DNA of 64,000 nucleotides, taken from assembly GCA_003539495.1 (NCBI GenBank), contig DPPB01000020.1:72946-136945 (forward strand), given 5' to 3'. This DNA is from Oscillibacter sp. Lineage in GTDB: Bacteria > Bacillota > Clostridia > Oscillospirales > Oscillospiraceae. Positions 1 through 8,388 of this stretch are shown piece by piece (position 1 is the first letter of the stretch; each line of letters begins with the position of its first letter). A program made the position numbers and the translations under genes. The notes below the pieces were generated by a model that was given only the letters and a program-made list of their open reading frames with translations, was not told where the DNA came from and did no database searches.

Positions 1-16
1 GAAAGGGGTGACCACC

Positions 17-742
17 GTGATAAAACAGGATCAGCTTTGGCCCGGTGGCTTCCGCTTTCTGTTTGATGACGAGCTATTTAAGCCCGGGACGGATTCATTC
101 CTGTTGGGGAGCTTTCCCCGGCTGCGGCGGGGAGAGCGGGTGTGCGACCTGGGGGCCGGGACGGGCTTGCTGGGCCTGCTGCTGCTGGCGAGAGAGCCGG
201 ACCTGCAGGTGACCAATGTGGAGCTGCAGGCGGCGGCGGTGGCCCTGGCGGAGCAGAACACAGCGCTGAACGGCCTGCCAGAACGGGTGAGCAACCTCCG
301 GGCGGATCTGCGGGAGCCTGGGCAGCTGCCCAAGGCGGGCAGCTTTGACCTGGTGGTGAGCAATCCACCGTACTTTGATGCGGCCCGGGGGGCTGTGGCG
401 CAGACGGAAAGCCGTGGGCTGGCCCGGTCGGACGAGGCATGCACGCTGCCCCAGCTCTGCGCCGCCGCCGGGCGGCTGCTGCGCTATGGCGGCAGCTTCT
501 GCCTGGTGTTTCGGGCAGAGCGGATGCCGGAGCTGTTTGCCTGCCTAAAGGGCTGCGGCATGGAGCCCAAGCGGCTGCGGCTGGTGCAAAACACTGCCCA
601 GGCTGCGCCCAAGCTATTGCTGCTGGAGGCCAAAAAGGGCGGCAGGCCGGGCCTTGCCGTGCTGCCGCCGCTGCTGCTGCGAGATCCGGACGGCGGGGAG
701 AGCGCCGAGCTTTCACGGATCTATTTTCGGGATAAGGAGTAG
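17..742 (+). CDS. tRNA1(Val) A37 N6-methyltransferase-like SAM methyltransferase
   Basis: Class I SAM-dependent N6-adenine methyltransferase of the TrmN6/YabB type, 241 aa. The SAM-binding loop V-C-D-L-G-A-G-T-G is at about residues 42-50 and the catalytic N-P-P-Y motif, which flips the target adenine, at about 115-118. The family modifies adenine 37 of tRNA1(Val) in enterobacteria; the exact substrate here is inferred. I chose the GTG at 17 because a GGGGTG Shine-Dalgarno lies just upstream; another in-frame GTG at 8 has no room for one in the window. It is followed after 6 nt by rsmI, the same order as yabB-yabC in bacilli, so both probably belong to one operon that begins outside the window. 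Confidence 0.85.
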   Translation: MIKQDQLWPGGFRFLFDDELFKPGTDSFLLGSFPRLRRGERVCDLGAGTGLLGLLLLAREPDLQVTNVELQAAAVALAEQNTALNGLPERVSNLRADLREPGQLPKAGSFDLVVSNPPYFDAARGAVAQTESRGLARSDEACTLPQLCAAAGRLLRYGGSFCLVFRAERMPELFACLKGCGMEPKRLRLVQNTAQAAPKLLLLEAKKGGRPGLAVLPPLLLRDPDGGESAELSRIYFRDKE

Positions 743-748
743 AAAACT

Positions 749-1582
749 ATGGCTGGAGGGCTGTATTTGGTGGCTACGCCCATCGGAAATCTGGGAGACT
801 TTTCTCCCCGGGGGGTGGAGACACTGGAGCGAGCGGATTTCATCGCTGCCGAGGACACGCGTGTGTCCATGAAGCTGCTGAACCATTTCGGCATCAAAAA
901 GCCTTTGGTGAGCTATCACGAGCACAACCGTGCCTCGGCGGGACAGACCATCCTGACCCGGCTGCTGGCGGGGGAGACCTGCGCCCTGGTGACGGACGCC
1001 GGGACCCCGGCCATCAGTGACCCGGGGGAGGACCTGGTGCGCCTGTGCGGGGAAAATAACATCGCCGTGGAGGCCATTCCCGGCTGCTGCGCGGCCATCT
1101 GCGCCCTGGCGGTGTCGGGATTGCCCACGGGGCGGTTTACCTTTGAGGGGTTTCTCCCGGCCAATAAAAAAGAGCGCCGGACGGCGCTGCTGAGGCTGCA
1201 AGGTGAGGAGCGGACCATGGTGTTCCATGAGGCGCCTCACAAGCTGAGAGCTACGCTTTCAGACATGGCGGAAATATTGGGTGACCGGCCTGTGGCCCTG
1301 TGCCGGGAGCTGACCAAGCTCCACGAGGAGACACTGCGCACCACTCTTTCCGCAGCGGTGGCCCTATATGCAGAAAGAGAGCCCCGGGGCGAATATGTGC
1401 TGGTGGTGGCCGGGGCCCGGCCGATGGAGGAGCCGGAGGTAACGCTGGAGGAGGGCGTGAGCCGGGTGCAGCGCCTGCGAGAGGACGGCATAAAGATGAA
1501 GGAAGCCGTCCGCTCTGTGGCCGGGCAAACGGCCCTGAACAAGAATGAGCTCTATGACGCTGTATTGAAGGCGGAGAAATAA
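749..1582 (+). CDS. rsmI: 16S rRNA (cytidine-1402-2'-O)-methyltransferase
   Basis: RsmI, tetrapyrrole-methylase fold, 277 aa (normal length). It 2'-O-methylates C1402 in the decoding centre of 16S rRNA. Visible family motifs are L-Y-L-V-A-T-P-I-G-N-L-G-D at the N-terminus, A-E-D-T-R at about 36-40, and L-V-T-D-A-G-T-P-A-I-S-D-P-G at about 80-93. An AAGGAG Shine-Dalgarno precedes the ATG. It sits 6 nt behind the methyltransferase gene and ends before a bidirectional terminator. Confidence 0.95.
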   Translation: MAGGLYLVATPIGNLGDFSPRGVETLERADFIAAEDTRVSMKLLNHFGIKKPLVSYHEHNRASAGQTILTRLLAGETCALVTDAGTPAISDPGEDLVRLCGENNIAVEAIPGCCAAICALAVSGLPTGRFTFEGFLPANKKERRTALLRLQGEERTMVFHEAPHKLRATLSDMAEILGDRPVALCRELTKLHEETLRTTLSAAVALYAEREPRGEYVLVVAGARPMEEPEVTLEEGVSRVQRLREDGIKMKEAVRSVAGQTALNKNELYDAVLKAEK

Positions 1583-1606
1583 AGCCGCAAAGCAGATCCG
1601 GCAGAC

Positions 1607-1641
1607 AAAAAGCAGGGGAGTATCCACTCCCCTGCTTTTTT
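1607..1641. terminator. bidirectional rho-independent terminator
   Basis: A perfect 10-bp stem (AGCAGGGGAG / CTCCCCTGCT) with a 6-nt loop, flanked by an A-run on the left and a T-run on the right. It separates the convergent genes rsmI and abrB and can serve both. Confidence 0.9.
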
Positions 1642-1642
1642 A

Positions 1643-1888
1643 TCAGCGGGCTTTTTTCAGCTGTGCCAGGCATTTGAGGCAAATGTGCTTGCCCCGAAAG
1701 GCCAGGATATGCTCCTTGCTTTCACAGAAGATACACCGATCCTCATGCTTGCGCAGGATCACGGAATCCCCATCCACATAAATCTCCAGGGGATCCTTTT
1801 CCGCGATGTTCAGTGTGCGCCGCAGCTCTGCAGGCAGGACGATTCGGCCAAGCTCGTCAACTTTTCGAACAATACCGGTAGATTTCAC
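1643..1888 (-). CDS. AbrB-family transition-state regulator with C-terminal zinc ribbon
   Basis: 81 aa. Residues 1-50 form the SpoVT/AbrB swapped-hairpin DNA-binding domain (S-T-G-I-V-R-K-V-D-E-L-G-R-I-V-L-P, then E-L-R-R-T-L). Residues 52-76 carry two CxxC pairs (C-I-F-C and C-L-K-C), a zinc-ribbon tail seen in many clostridial AbrB paralogues. AbrB proteins regulate the shift from growth to stationary phase and sporulation. It is transcribed alone, divergent from spmA across a 141-bp AT-rich gap. Which AbrB paralogue this is cannot be told from sequence alone. Confidence 0.85.
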   Translation of the reverse strand: MKSTGIVRKVDELGRIVLPAELRRTLNIAEKDPLEIYVDGDSVILRKHEDRCIFCESKEHILAFRGKHICLKCLAQLKKAR

Positions 1889-2029
1889 ACAAATACCCCT
1901 TTTTCTTTATTGCTGCCTTCTCATTATGTCACAACATGTCCCTGAAGTCAACTAAACTTCGGCAAATTCTCCCTATTTCATATTTATTATTCGCCTACTT
2001 TGTGCATATAGTCCTATGAGGTGAGAAAA

Positions 2030-2605
2030 ATGGCAATGGCGTTTATTTGGGTGGCCATAACGGCGGCGGCCGTTATCTGCGGCGCCGCTAACGGCTGCAT
2101 GGCAGCAGTTTCCGCTGCAGCACTGGATGGCGCACGGGCTGCCGTGGAGCTGTGCATTTCTTTGGCGGGAGTTTTGTGTCTGTGGTCCGGCTTTATGGAG
2201 CTTTTAAAGCAGTGCGGGCTGGAAGCTAAGCTGGCTGCGCTTTTTCGGCCGCTGCTGCGGCGGCTGCTGCCCGGCGCCTGCCGGGATCCAGAGACTATGG
2301 CGGCGGTGAGCGGCAATCTGTCGGCCAACCTTCTGGGCCTGGGGAATGCTGCCACGCCCTTGGGCATCCGCGCTGCCCGGCGCATGGCCCTGGGAGCGGA
2401 GGGTATTGCCAGCAATGAGCTGTGCCGCCTGGTGGTGCTGAACACCGCCTCTGTGCAGCTGCTGCCCACCACCGTGGCGGCAGTACGGGCAGGGTGCGGG
2501 GCCGCCGCGCCCTTTGATATACTGCCGGCGGTGTGGATCAGCTCCCTTTTATCGGTGTCTGTGGGGCTGCTTACTGCGCGGCTTCTGGAGCGGGTGGTGC
2601 GATGA
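2030..2605 (+). CDS. spmA: spore maturation protein A
   Basis: Integral membrane protein of 191 aa with a nucleoside-recognition (Gate) fold. SpmA and SpmB are needed for spore core dehydration in Bacillus. Conserved features are S-G-N-L-S-A-N-L-L-G-L-G-N-A-A-T-P-L-G and V-V-L-N-T-A-S-V-Q-L-L-P-T-T. I use ATG 2030 over GTG 2021 because the GAGGTGAG Shine-Dalgarno overlaps the GTG. A CATATAGT sequence at about 2005 resembles a sigma-E -10 element; this is a weak observation. It overlaps spmB by 4 nt (ATGA). Confidence 0.92.
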   Translation: MAMAFIWVAITAAAVICGAANGCMAAVSAAALDGARAAVELCISLAGVLCLWSGFMELLKQCGLEAKLAALFRPLLRRLLPGACRDPETMAAVSGNLSANLLGLGNAATPLGIRAARRMALGAEGIASNELCRLVVLNTASVQLLPTTVAAVRAGCGAAAPFDILPAVWISSLLSVSVGLLTARLLERVVR

Positions 2606-3129
2606 TGGCCCTTGCGCGGCTAAGCGACTACCTGATCCCCCTGCTGCTGGCCGGGGCGGCAGTATATGCCCTGGGGCGCCGGGTGGATGTATTCTCCGCC
2701 CTGACGACCGGGGCCGGGGAGGGTCTGCACATTGTGCTGCGGATCCTGCCGCCGCTGGTGGCCCTGCTGACAGCGGTGTATATGCTCCGTGCCAGCGGAG
2801 CGCTGGAGGCGCTGACCCGGGGGCTGACCCCGGCGCTGGCGTTTTTGGGCATCCCGCCGGAGACGGTGGGGCTGCTGCTGATCCGCCCGGTCAGCGGCAG
2901 CGGGGCTCTGGCTGTAGGCAGCGAGATCATGCAGACCTATGGCCCGGACAGCGCCGTCGGCCGCACGGCGGCGGTGATGCTGGGGAGTACCGAGACTACA
3001 TTTTACACCGTGGCGGTATATTACGGCGCTGCGGGCATCCGCCGCACCCGACATACCATCCCGGCGGCTCTGGCGGCGGACATCATGGGCTTTTTGGCCG
3101 CGGCGTGGACGGTAAGATGGTTGTTTTAA
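2602..3129 (+). CDS. spmB: spore maturation protein B
   Basis: 175 aa, polytopic membrane protein, partner of SpmA in spore core dehydration. Family motifs R-P-V-S-G-S-G-A-L and M-L-G-S-T-E-T-T-F-Y are present. The start ATG ATG at 2602 overlaps the spmA stop (ATGA), so it is translationally coupled. An upstream in-frame ATG at 2533 would read inside spmA and is rejected. The pair confirms a spore-forming host. Confidence 0.92.
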   Translation: MMALARLSDYLIPLLLAGAAVYALGRRVDVFSALTTGAGEGLHIVLRILPPLVALLTAVYMLRASGALEALTRGLTPALAFLGIPPETVGLLLIRPVSGSGALAVGSEIMQTYGPDSAVGRTAAVMLGSTETTFYTVAVYYGAAGIRRTRHTIPAALAADIMGFLAAAWTVRWLF

Positions 3130-3303
3130 AGCTCAAAAGCACAGGCTGTGCATAATTTCGGCACGATAGAGCAAAATTATGTGCGGATAGCCTGCGTGAT
3201 CCGACATTCGACGATTCCAAAAAATATTCGATAATGAATATTAAATATAAAATATATACGAATTATTCGCTTTCAAATACAATTGGCCAAGGGGTGAGCA
3301 AAA

Positions 3304-3471
3304 ATGGAACGATTTTTCCCGAAAAAACAAGAAAAAGAGGTCATTTCCATCCGAATATCGACCAATTTGCTTGCAACAGTGGACCAAAAATCTGCCGCAT
3401 TTGACATCAGCAGGAATGAATTTATCAACCAGTGTATTCTCTTTGCGCTGAAGCACATGGACGAAGGATAA
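3304..3471 (+). CDS. small ribbon-helix-helix (CopG/Arc-like) protein
   Basis: 55-aa ORF with a good Shine-Dalgarno (AAGGGGTGAG, 5 nt spacing). After a basic N-terminus it has a short strand (V-I-S-I-R-I-S) followed by two predicted helices with the pattern D-I-S-R-N-E-F-I-N-Q-C-I-L-F-A-L-K, typical of ribbon-helix-helix DNA-binding proteins. It stands alone between spmB and argS in an AT-rich stretch and ends directly in a strong terminator. No toxin partner is beside it. Its targets are unknown. Confidence 0.7.
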   Translation: MERFFPKKQEKEVISIRISTNLLATVDQKSAAFDISRNEFINQCILFALKHMDEG

Positions 3472-3506
3472 AAGAACTCGCCATCTTTAGATGGCGAGTT
3501 CTTTTA
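3471..3506. terminator. bidirectional rho-independent terminator
   Basis: A 13-bp stem (AAGAACTCGCCAT / ATGGCGAGTTCTT) with a 6-nt loop and flanking A and T runs, starting at the stop codon of the RHH gene. It can also terminate argS from the other strand. Confidence 0.9.
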
Positions 3507-3531
3507 TAACGGCGATGCTTTTAGGCGGGTG

Positions 3532-5274
3532 TTACATCTTCTCCGGGGCGGAGCAGCCGATAAGCTCCATGCCGTTTTTCAGAACGCTGCGGGCGGTGTC
3601 CGCCAGCAGGAGCCGGGCGTTCAGCAGGCTCTCAGCCTCGCCCTTGATGCGGCAGGCGTTGTAGAACTTATGGAAGGCGGCGGCCAGGTCCGTGAGATAG
3701 CGGTTGATGAAACTGGGATCATAGTCCCGGGCGGCCAGGCGCACAATGTCGCAGTAGCTTGCGATTTGCTTGATGAGGGCCAGCTCTGTGGGGTCTGTCA
3801 GCAAGGCAAAGTCCACGGCATCCGGGGCCGGAACGACGTGGCCGTCAGCGGCCAGATTTTTAAGCAGGGTGCAGATCCGGGCGTGGGCGTACTGGACGTA
3901 GTAGACGGGGTTTTCGCTGTCCTCCCGGACGGCCAGGCCCAGGTCAAACTCCATCTGGGTCTCGGGCTTGGCGTTGAAGAAATAGCGGCAGGCGTCCACG
4001 GGGACCATATCCAGCAGGTCTGTCAGGGATACGGCCTTGCCGGTGCGCTTGGACATGCGGACGACCTCCCCATCCTGCACCAGCTTCACCAGCTGCATGA
4101 GCACGATGTCCAGCCGGTGGGTGCCGTCCAGGCCCAGGGCGTCCATGGCGCCCTTCAGCCGGGCCACGTGGCCATGGTGATCGGCGCCCCAGATGTTAAT
4201 AACCTTGTCAAAGCCGCGGACGGCGAATTTATTGCGATGATAGGCGATGTCGGCGGCAAAGTAGGTGTAAAAGCCGTTGGCCCGGCGGAGAACGTCATCC
4301 TTCAGGCCCAGCTTTTCAATGGCCTCGTCGCTCTTGCCGGCAGCCTTCAGCTGCTGGGTGAGGATCTCGCTGGTCTTCAGCCACAGGGCGCCGTCCTTTT
4401 CGTAGGTGTAGCCCCGCTTGGTCAGCTCCGCCACGGAGTCGGCCACATAGCCGCTCTCGTGGAGGCTGGATTCGAAGAACCATTCATCATACTGGATGCC
4501 GTAGCGGGCCAGGTCGGACTTCATCTTGGGAATGTTGTGGGCCAGGCCGAACTGGGCCAGGGTATCGTGGCGGGTCTTTTCATCCACATGCAGCAGGTCG
4601 TCGCCGTGGGCATCGGCGTAGAGCCGGGCCAGCTCCCGGATGTCGTCGCCGTGGTAGCCGTCCTCGGGAAACTCCACCGCGTCCTCTCCCTGGAAGATTT
4701 GGAAATACCGGGCCTCCAGGCTCTTGGCGAATTTCTCGATCTGGTTGCCTGCATCGTTGACGTAGAACTCCCGCCAGACATCGGCACCGGATTTCTGCAG
4801 CACCGAGGCCAGGGTATCGCCCAAAACACCGCCCCGGGCGTTGCCCATGTGCATGGGGCCGGTGGGGTTGGCGGAGACGAATTCCACCATGTATTTCTTG
4901 CCGGAGAGCATGTCGTTTTTGCCGTAGTCCGCCCCCGCCTGCTGCACGGCGCAGACGGTCTCGCCGAACCAGCGGGTGCCCAGGGTGAAATTCAGAAAGC
5001 CGGGGCCCGCCATGGCGGCGGAGGTAAAGTAGCTGCCGGAAAGGTCCATGTTGTCCAGTAGGATCTGGGCCACCTCCCGGGGATTTTTGCGCAGGGCCTT
5101 GGCGGCGGCCAGGCAGAAGGTGGTGGTGTAGTCGCCGTTGGCAGTGTCCTTGGGGATCTCCACCGAGGGCTGCACGGGACAATCGGCGGGCAAAAGTCCG
5201 GCTGCGGCGGCCGTTTGGTAGGCGGTCAGGGTCAGCTCCAGCACCTGATCCTTGGCGTTTTGTATCATATTCAT
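3532..5274 (-). CDS. argS: arginyl-tRNA synthetase
   Basis: Class I aminoacyl-tRNA synthetase, 580 aa. It charges tRNA-Arg. The HIGH-like signature is P-T-G-P-M-H-M-G-N (about 125-133), KMSKS-like R-M-S-K-R-T-G-K is at about 365, and a DALR anticodon-binding domain lies at the C-terminus (Y-V-Q-Y-A-H-A-R-I onward). An AAGGAG Shine-Dalgarno lies 9 nt before the ATG. It is downstream of a DUF1934 gene, the ywiB-argS order of bacilli. The 174-nt gap between them carries members of a dispersed repeat. Confidence 0.97.
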   Translation of the reverse strand: MNMIQNAKDQVLELTLTAYQTAAAAGLLPADCPVQPSVEIPKDTANGDYTTTFCLAAAKALRKNPREVAQILLDNMDLSGSYFTSAAMAGPGFLNFTLGTRWFGETVCAVQQAGADYGKNDMLSGKKYMVEFVSANPTGPMHMGNARGGVLGDTLASVLQKSGADVWREFYVNDAGNQIEKFAKSLEARYFQIFQGEDAVEFPEDGYHGDDIRELARLYADAHGDDLLHVDEKTRHDTLAQFGLAHNIPKMKSDLARYGIQYDEWFFESSLHESGYVADSVAELTKRGYTYEKDGALWLKTSEILTQQLKAAGKSDEAIEKLGLKDDVLRRANGFYTYFAADIAYHRNKFAVRGFDKVINIWGADHHGHVARLKGAMDALGLDGTHRLDIVLMQLVKLVQDGEVVRMSKRTGKAVSLTDLLDMVPVDACRYFFNAKPETQMEFDLGLAVREDSENPVYYVQYAHARICTLLKNLAADGHVVPAPDAVDFALLTDPTELALIKQIASYCDIVRLAARDYDPSFINRYLTDLAAAFHKFYNACRIKGEAESLLNARLLLADTARSVLKNGMELIGCSAPEKM

Positions 5275-5316
5275 AGCAGTTACTCCTTAAATTTTCTTTA
5301 GAAACACATTTTATCA

Positions 5317-5452
5317 AAAAGCCTCGCAGAGCTTGCCGCCCGCAGGCGGCAAAAAAACCAAAATCATTTTTCGCAGCGACATGTGCGTGGAAAAAAATAC
5401 TTCTCAGACTGCAAGCCCTTTGGCAAAAAAACGAAGCCTTTTCGTCAGTTAT
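5317..5452. repeat. dispersed intergenic repeat, copy 1
   Basis: Contains AGCCTCGCAGAGCTTGCC followed by an inverted CCGCAGGCGG segment, and, further right, CTGCAAGCCCTTTGGCA with an A-run, CGAAG and TTTTCGTCAG. The same blocks recur near 16030, 32970, 37700 and 40770. It occupies the argS leader (minus strand). Confidence 0.55.
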
Positions 5453-5874
5453 TTTTTCAGAAACAGGCTGACCCGCAGCGCACTCACGGGCTGCATGCCA
5501 ACCAGCAGCATATACTCCAGAATCACCGAGCCATCCCTTTGCCCGGCCAGGTCCCAGCTGACCTCCTTGGTTTTCACGTTCAGGGTGAGGCTGCCCTGGG
5601 GGGTCTTGATCTGCGTGGCGGTGACGGCGGCGGGGTCCAGAAGCAGGCCGTAGCCCTCTCCCTCATTGACCAGGATGGCCCGGCGGGTGGCGGTCTCCAC
5701 CTTGACGTCCGAGCGGATGGCGGATTTTTCATCCTCGCAGTTCACAGCCTCGTACTGCAGGTGCCAGCCGTAGTCGGTTTTTTCCACGGTGGCGGTGCCC
5801 TCCATGCGGATCACATCCTCCACGCCGCCGAACACGCTGCGGCTGGCAATGCGAATCTGTGCGGTTCCTTCCAT
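5449..5874 (-). CDS. DUF1934 (YwiB-type) beta-barrel protein
   Basis: 141 aa, DUF1934/YwiB family, a small calycin-like beta-barrel of unknown biochemical function that is usually encoded next to argS. The beta-rich pattern is visible throughout (for example M-E-G-T-A-T-V-E-K, G-S-L-T-L-N-V-K-T-K-E-V and V-I-L-E-Y-M-L). An AAGGAGG Shine-Dalgarno lies 6 nt before the start. No signal peptide or membrane segment is seen, so it is probably cytoplasmic. Family assignment rests on pattern and context. Confidence 0.75.
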   Translation of the reverse strand: MEGTAQIRIASRSVFGGVEDVIRMEGTATVEKTDYGWHLQYEAVNCEDEKSAIRSDVKVETATRRAILVNEGEGYGLLLDPAAVTATQIKTPQGSLTLNVKTKEVSWDLAGQRDGSVILEYMLLVGMQPVSALRVSLFLKK

Positions 5875-6161
5875 AGCGTGCCTCCTTGCAGGTGCTTGAT
5901 ACTTGTGAGCGGCCGGATGCTCCGAGGCGGGGTACGGAATAAGCCTCTAAGGTATATAATACCTTCAGAGAGGAGCTTTTGCGGTGCCCTGAGGGCGATC
6001 CATCTGAATTCGGCCATACTAACCAATCAATTATACTATGGATTGCCGACTATCACAAGGAAAATTTGGCGCGGATGCCCTTTTTTTTCAGTGGCAATTT
6101 CTCCTCTCTTCTGCTATACTGAAACGCAAATAGGAAAGCAAACGGCAAGGAGGTGCCTGTA

Positions 6162-6575
6162 ATGGAGCTTAAACTGACGCAAAAACAGTTCCGGCGGCTG
6201 CTGGATCTGGTGTATATCGGCAACTGGGTGCTCAACTCCACCCGGGGGGACGACCGTATACGGGACTACGACCAGGTGGAGAGCCTGGTGTTTTCCCACT
6301 GCCTGGGCCGGGGCATGGAGCAGCTGACAGAGCTGTACCAGGGGGAGCTGATCCCCTCCAGGGCCTTTGCCGAGGGCGGCATCCACGAGGCCATCATGGC
6401 CTATGAGGATAACGTATTCTTTGAAATACTGGCCCAGGAGCTGGCTCTGCGGGATCTGGACGATCCTCCCATCACGGAGGAGAATTACGACGAGGTCATG
6501 GAGCGGATGAACGAGTATCTGGGGGAGTTTCAGCGCCACGGCACCGACCATGTGACGGTGGAGCTGGAGGAGTAA
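6162..6575 (+). CDS. conserved acidic protein of unknown function
   Basis: 137 aa, strongly acidic and predicted mostly helical, with no signal peptide or membrane segment. An AAGGAGGTG Shine-Dalgarno supports ATG 6162 rather than the in-frame GTG at 6153. A TATACT -10 box lies at about 6115. It is transcribed alone and ends before a terminator. I do not recognise a named family; the intact Shine-Dalgarno, codon use and dedicated terminator argue that it is real. Confidence 0.75.
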   Translation: MELKLTQKQFRRLLDLVYIGNWVLNSTRGDDRIRDYDQVESLVFSHCLGRGMEQLTELYQGELIPSRAFAEGGIHEAIMAYEDNVFFEILAQELALRDLDDPPITEENYDEVMERMNEYLGEFQRHGTDHVTVELEE

Positions 6576-6580
6576 GATGT

Positions 6581-6613
6581 AAAAAGAGGCGCCCGCCGGG
6601 GCGCCTCTTTTTT
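6581..6613. terminator. bidirectional rho-independent terminator
   Basis: An AAAAAGAGGCGCC... / ...GGCGCCTCTTTTTT hairpin separates the convergent unknown gene (6162) and the barstar gene. Confidence 0.9.
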
Positions 6614-6647
6614 AGTGAAGCGTTAAGAGAAAAAAGCTGGGCAGCAG

Positions 6648-6956
6648 TCATCGGTACATAACCGTGACCCAGGGATACTCCGCCTGCAGGTCCGCGAAGA
6701 TCTCCCGCAGGGTGCCGCTGTATTTTTGCAGATCTCCCGCCATGGCGCCCAGGCCCTCCACAACGATGCGGCGGGGGACAGCGGGGAAAAACACATCCCG
6801 CAGGCAGTCCCACATGGCGTCCCAGTTCCTGCCATAATAGGCCGGGAAGCCGAAGGTTTTGCGGATGCGTTCATGCAGCGCGGCCCAGTCCGCGCAGTCG
6901 TCTAGCTTCAGCACGACGGGATCCTCCGCAAGGGGCGTTATGGCATATCGGTTCAT
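6648..6956 (-). CDS. barstar-family ribonuclease inhibitor
   Basis: 102 aa. Barstar (Barstar_inh) proteins bind and block barnase-type secreted ribonucleases in the cytoplasm. The family core is visible: D-W-A-A-L-H-E-R-I-R-K-T-F-G-F-P-A-Y-Y-G-R-N-W-D-A-M-W-D-C-L. The start is the ATG at 6956 with AGAGGAG about 8 nt upstream; a longer in-frame start at 7019 lacks a Shine-Dalgarno. No barnase gene is nearby, so it is an orphan inhibitor here. Confidence 0.88.
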   Translation of the reverse strand: MNRYAITPLAEDPVVLKLDDCADWAALHERIRKTFGFPAYYGRNWDAMWDCLRDVFFPAVPRRIVVEGLGAMAGDLQKYSGTLREIFADLQAEYPWVTVMYR

Positions 6957-7054
6957 AAAAAAGCTCCTCTCTGTTAGGCGATCTCCACAAAAGCGGAGCC
7001 TGTGGGCAGGGGCCATCAAAGATACCGGCCCCAGCGAAGTGCAGCTCTACGCTC

Positions 7055-8284
7055 TCACACCACCTGGAACAGGAAGAACTTCAGATAGTCCGTCTCGTCC
7101 ACGCCCCATAGGATGGGGTGGTCACAGGCCTGCTGGCGCTGCTCGATCTGCCGCAGCTGCACCCCGGCGTCTTTGGCGGCGCTGCGGAGCATGGCTATGA
7201 ACCGCTCCGTGGAGGCAAAATGACTGCACGAGCAGGTGGCCAGATACCCGCCCCGAGGCAGCAGCTTCATGGCCCGGTAGTTGATCTCCTTGTAGCCGGT
7301 CATGGCGCTCTCGATAGTCTTGCGGCTCTTGGTAAAGGCCGGGGGATCCAGGATGATGAAGTCGTAGACCTTAGGCCCCTTTTCCAGCTCCGGCAGCAGG
7401 TCGAACACATTGGCGGCCCGGCACTCCATGACCCCGTCCAGCCCGTTGAGCCGGGCGTTTTCCGCAGCGCATCGGACGGCAAACTCGGACACATCCACCG
7501 CCGTCACATGCTTGGCGCCGCCCCGGGCGGCGTTGAGGGCGAAGGAGCCGGTGTGGGTGAAGCAATCCAGCACCGTGCGGCCCATGGAAAGCCGAGCCAC
7601 CGCCTGGCGGTTGTATTTCTGATCCAGAAAGAATCCGGTTTTCTGTCCGTTGATGAAATCCACCCGGTAGCGGATGCCGTTTTCCACGATGTTCGCCCCG
7701 GTGAGATCGGGCTGGGCTTCTCCGGGCAGAGGGAACCAGCCCTTGCTTTGCGTTAATCCCTCCTTCTCCCGCAGGGCCACGTCGTTGCGCAGGTAGATGC
7801 CCGCGATGTCCTGGCCGTCCCGGCGCAGCACCTGGGCCAGGATGGGCAGCAGCCGATCTTGGATGTGCTCCATGCCCAGGCTCAGCACCTGCACCACCAG
7901 CACCGGGCCGAACCGGTCCACTGTCAGCCCCGGGAAGCCGTCCGCTTCCCCGAAGATGACCCGGCAGCAGTGCAGGTCCTCCGGGGGCATGACGGCCTTG
8001 CGGTAGTCCCAGGCGTACTGCACCCGGCGCTGCCAAAAGGCATCGTCAAACCGGTCGTTGGCGTTGCGGGAGAGGAGCCGGCAGCGGATGAGGGAGTGGC
8101 TGTTATAAAAGCCCGTGCCGAGATAGGCCCCCTTGTGGCCGATGATATCCGCCAGGCCGCCGTCCTCCACAGGGCCGGAAAGCTCCGTCACCTCCGCGGC
8201 ATATACCCACGGGTGCCCTGCCGTCAGGGCGCGCTCTCCCTTTTGCGTAATATGCACCTGGGGATAGGGCCGTTCTGCCTTCAT
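7055..8284 (-). CDS. class I rRNA (cytosine-5)-methyltransferase, RlmI/YwbD type with PUA domain
   Basis: 409 aa. An N-terminal PUA-like RNA-binding domain (residues about 5-80, R-A-L-T-A-G-H-P-W-V-Y), an RlmI-type middle domain (F-I-N-G-Q-K-T-G-F-F-L-D-Q) and a Rossmann methyltransferase (V-L-D-C-F-T-H-T-G-S-F-A then D-P-P-A-F). Catalytic context C-S-C-S-H is near the C-terminus. It methylates a cytosine in 23S rRNA in the best-known members; the site here is inferred. ATG 8284 is chosen because the family starts near the PUA domain; the Shine-Dalgarno is only GGCGGG. Confidence 0.88.
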   Translation of the reverse strand: MKAERPYPQVHITQKGERALTAGHPWVYAAEVTELSGPVEDGGLADIIGHKGAYLGTGFYNSHSLIRCRLLSRNANDRFDDAFWQRRVQYAWDYRKAVMPPEDLHCCRVIFGEADGFPGLTVDRFGPVLVVQVLSLGMEHIQDRLLPILAQVLRRDGQDIAGIYLRNDVALREKEGLTQSKGWFPLPGEAQPDLTGANIVENGIRYRVDFINGQKTGFFLDQKYNRQAVARLSMGRTVLDCFTHTGSFALNAARGGAKHVTAVDVSEFAVRCAAENARLNGLDGVMECRAANVFDLLPELEKGPKVYDFIILDPPAFTKSRKTIESAMTGYKEINYRAMKLLPRGGYLATCSCSHFASTERFIAMLRSAAKDAGVQLRQIEQRQQACDHPILWGVDETDYLKFFLFQVV

Positions 8285-8388
8285 AGTCCCGCCCGCCTTT
8301 CCAAGAAAAATCAATTCATTGTAGCACATTCCCGGGCCGATTGCCATATAAATAAAAAGAGAAATTGCAGACAGGGAGGCTTGGTTTT

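Noticed and set aside
3529..5061. Long open frame of 510 codons opposite argS
   Set aside because: It is a shadow of the GC-rich argS gene on the other strand, without a Shine-Dalgarno or any family pattern.
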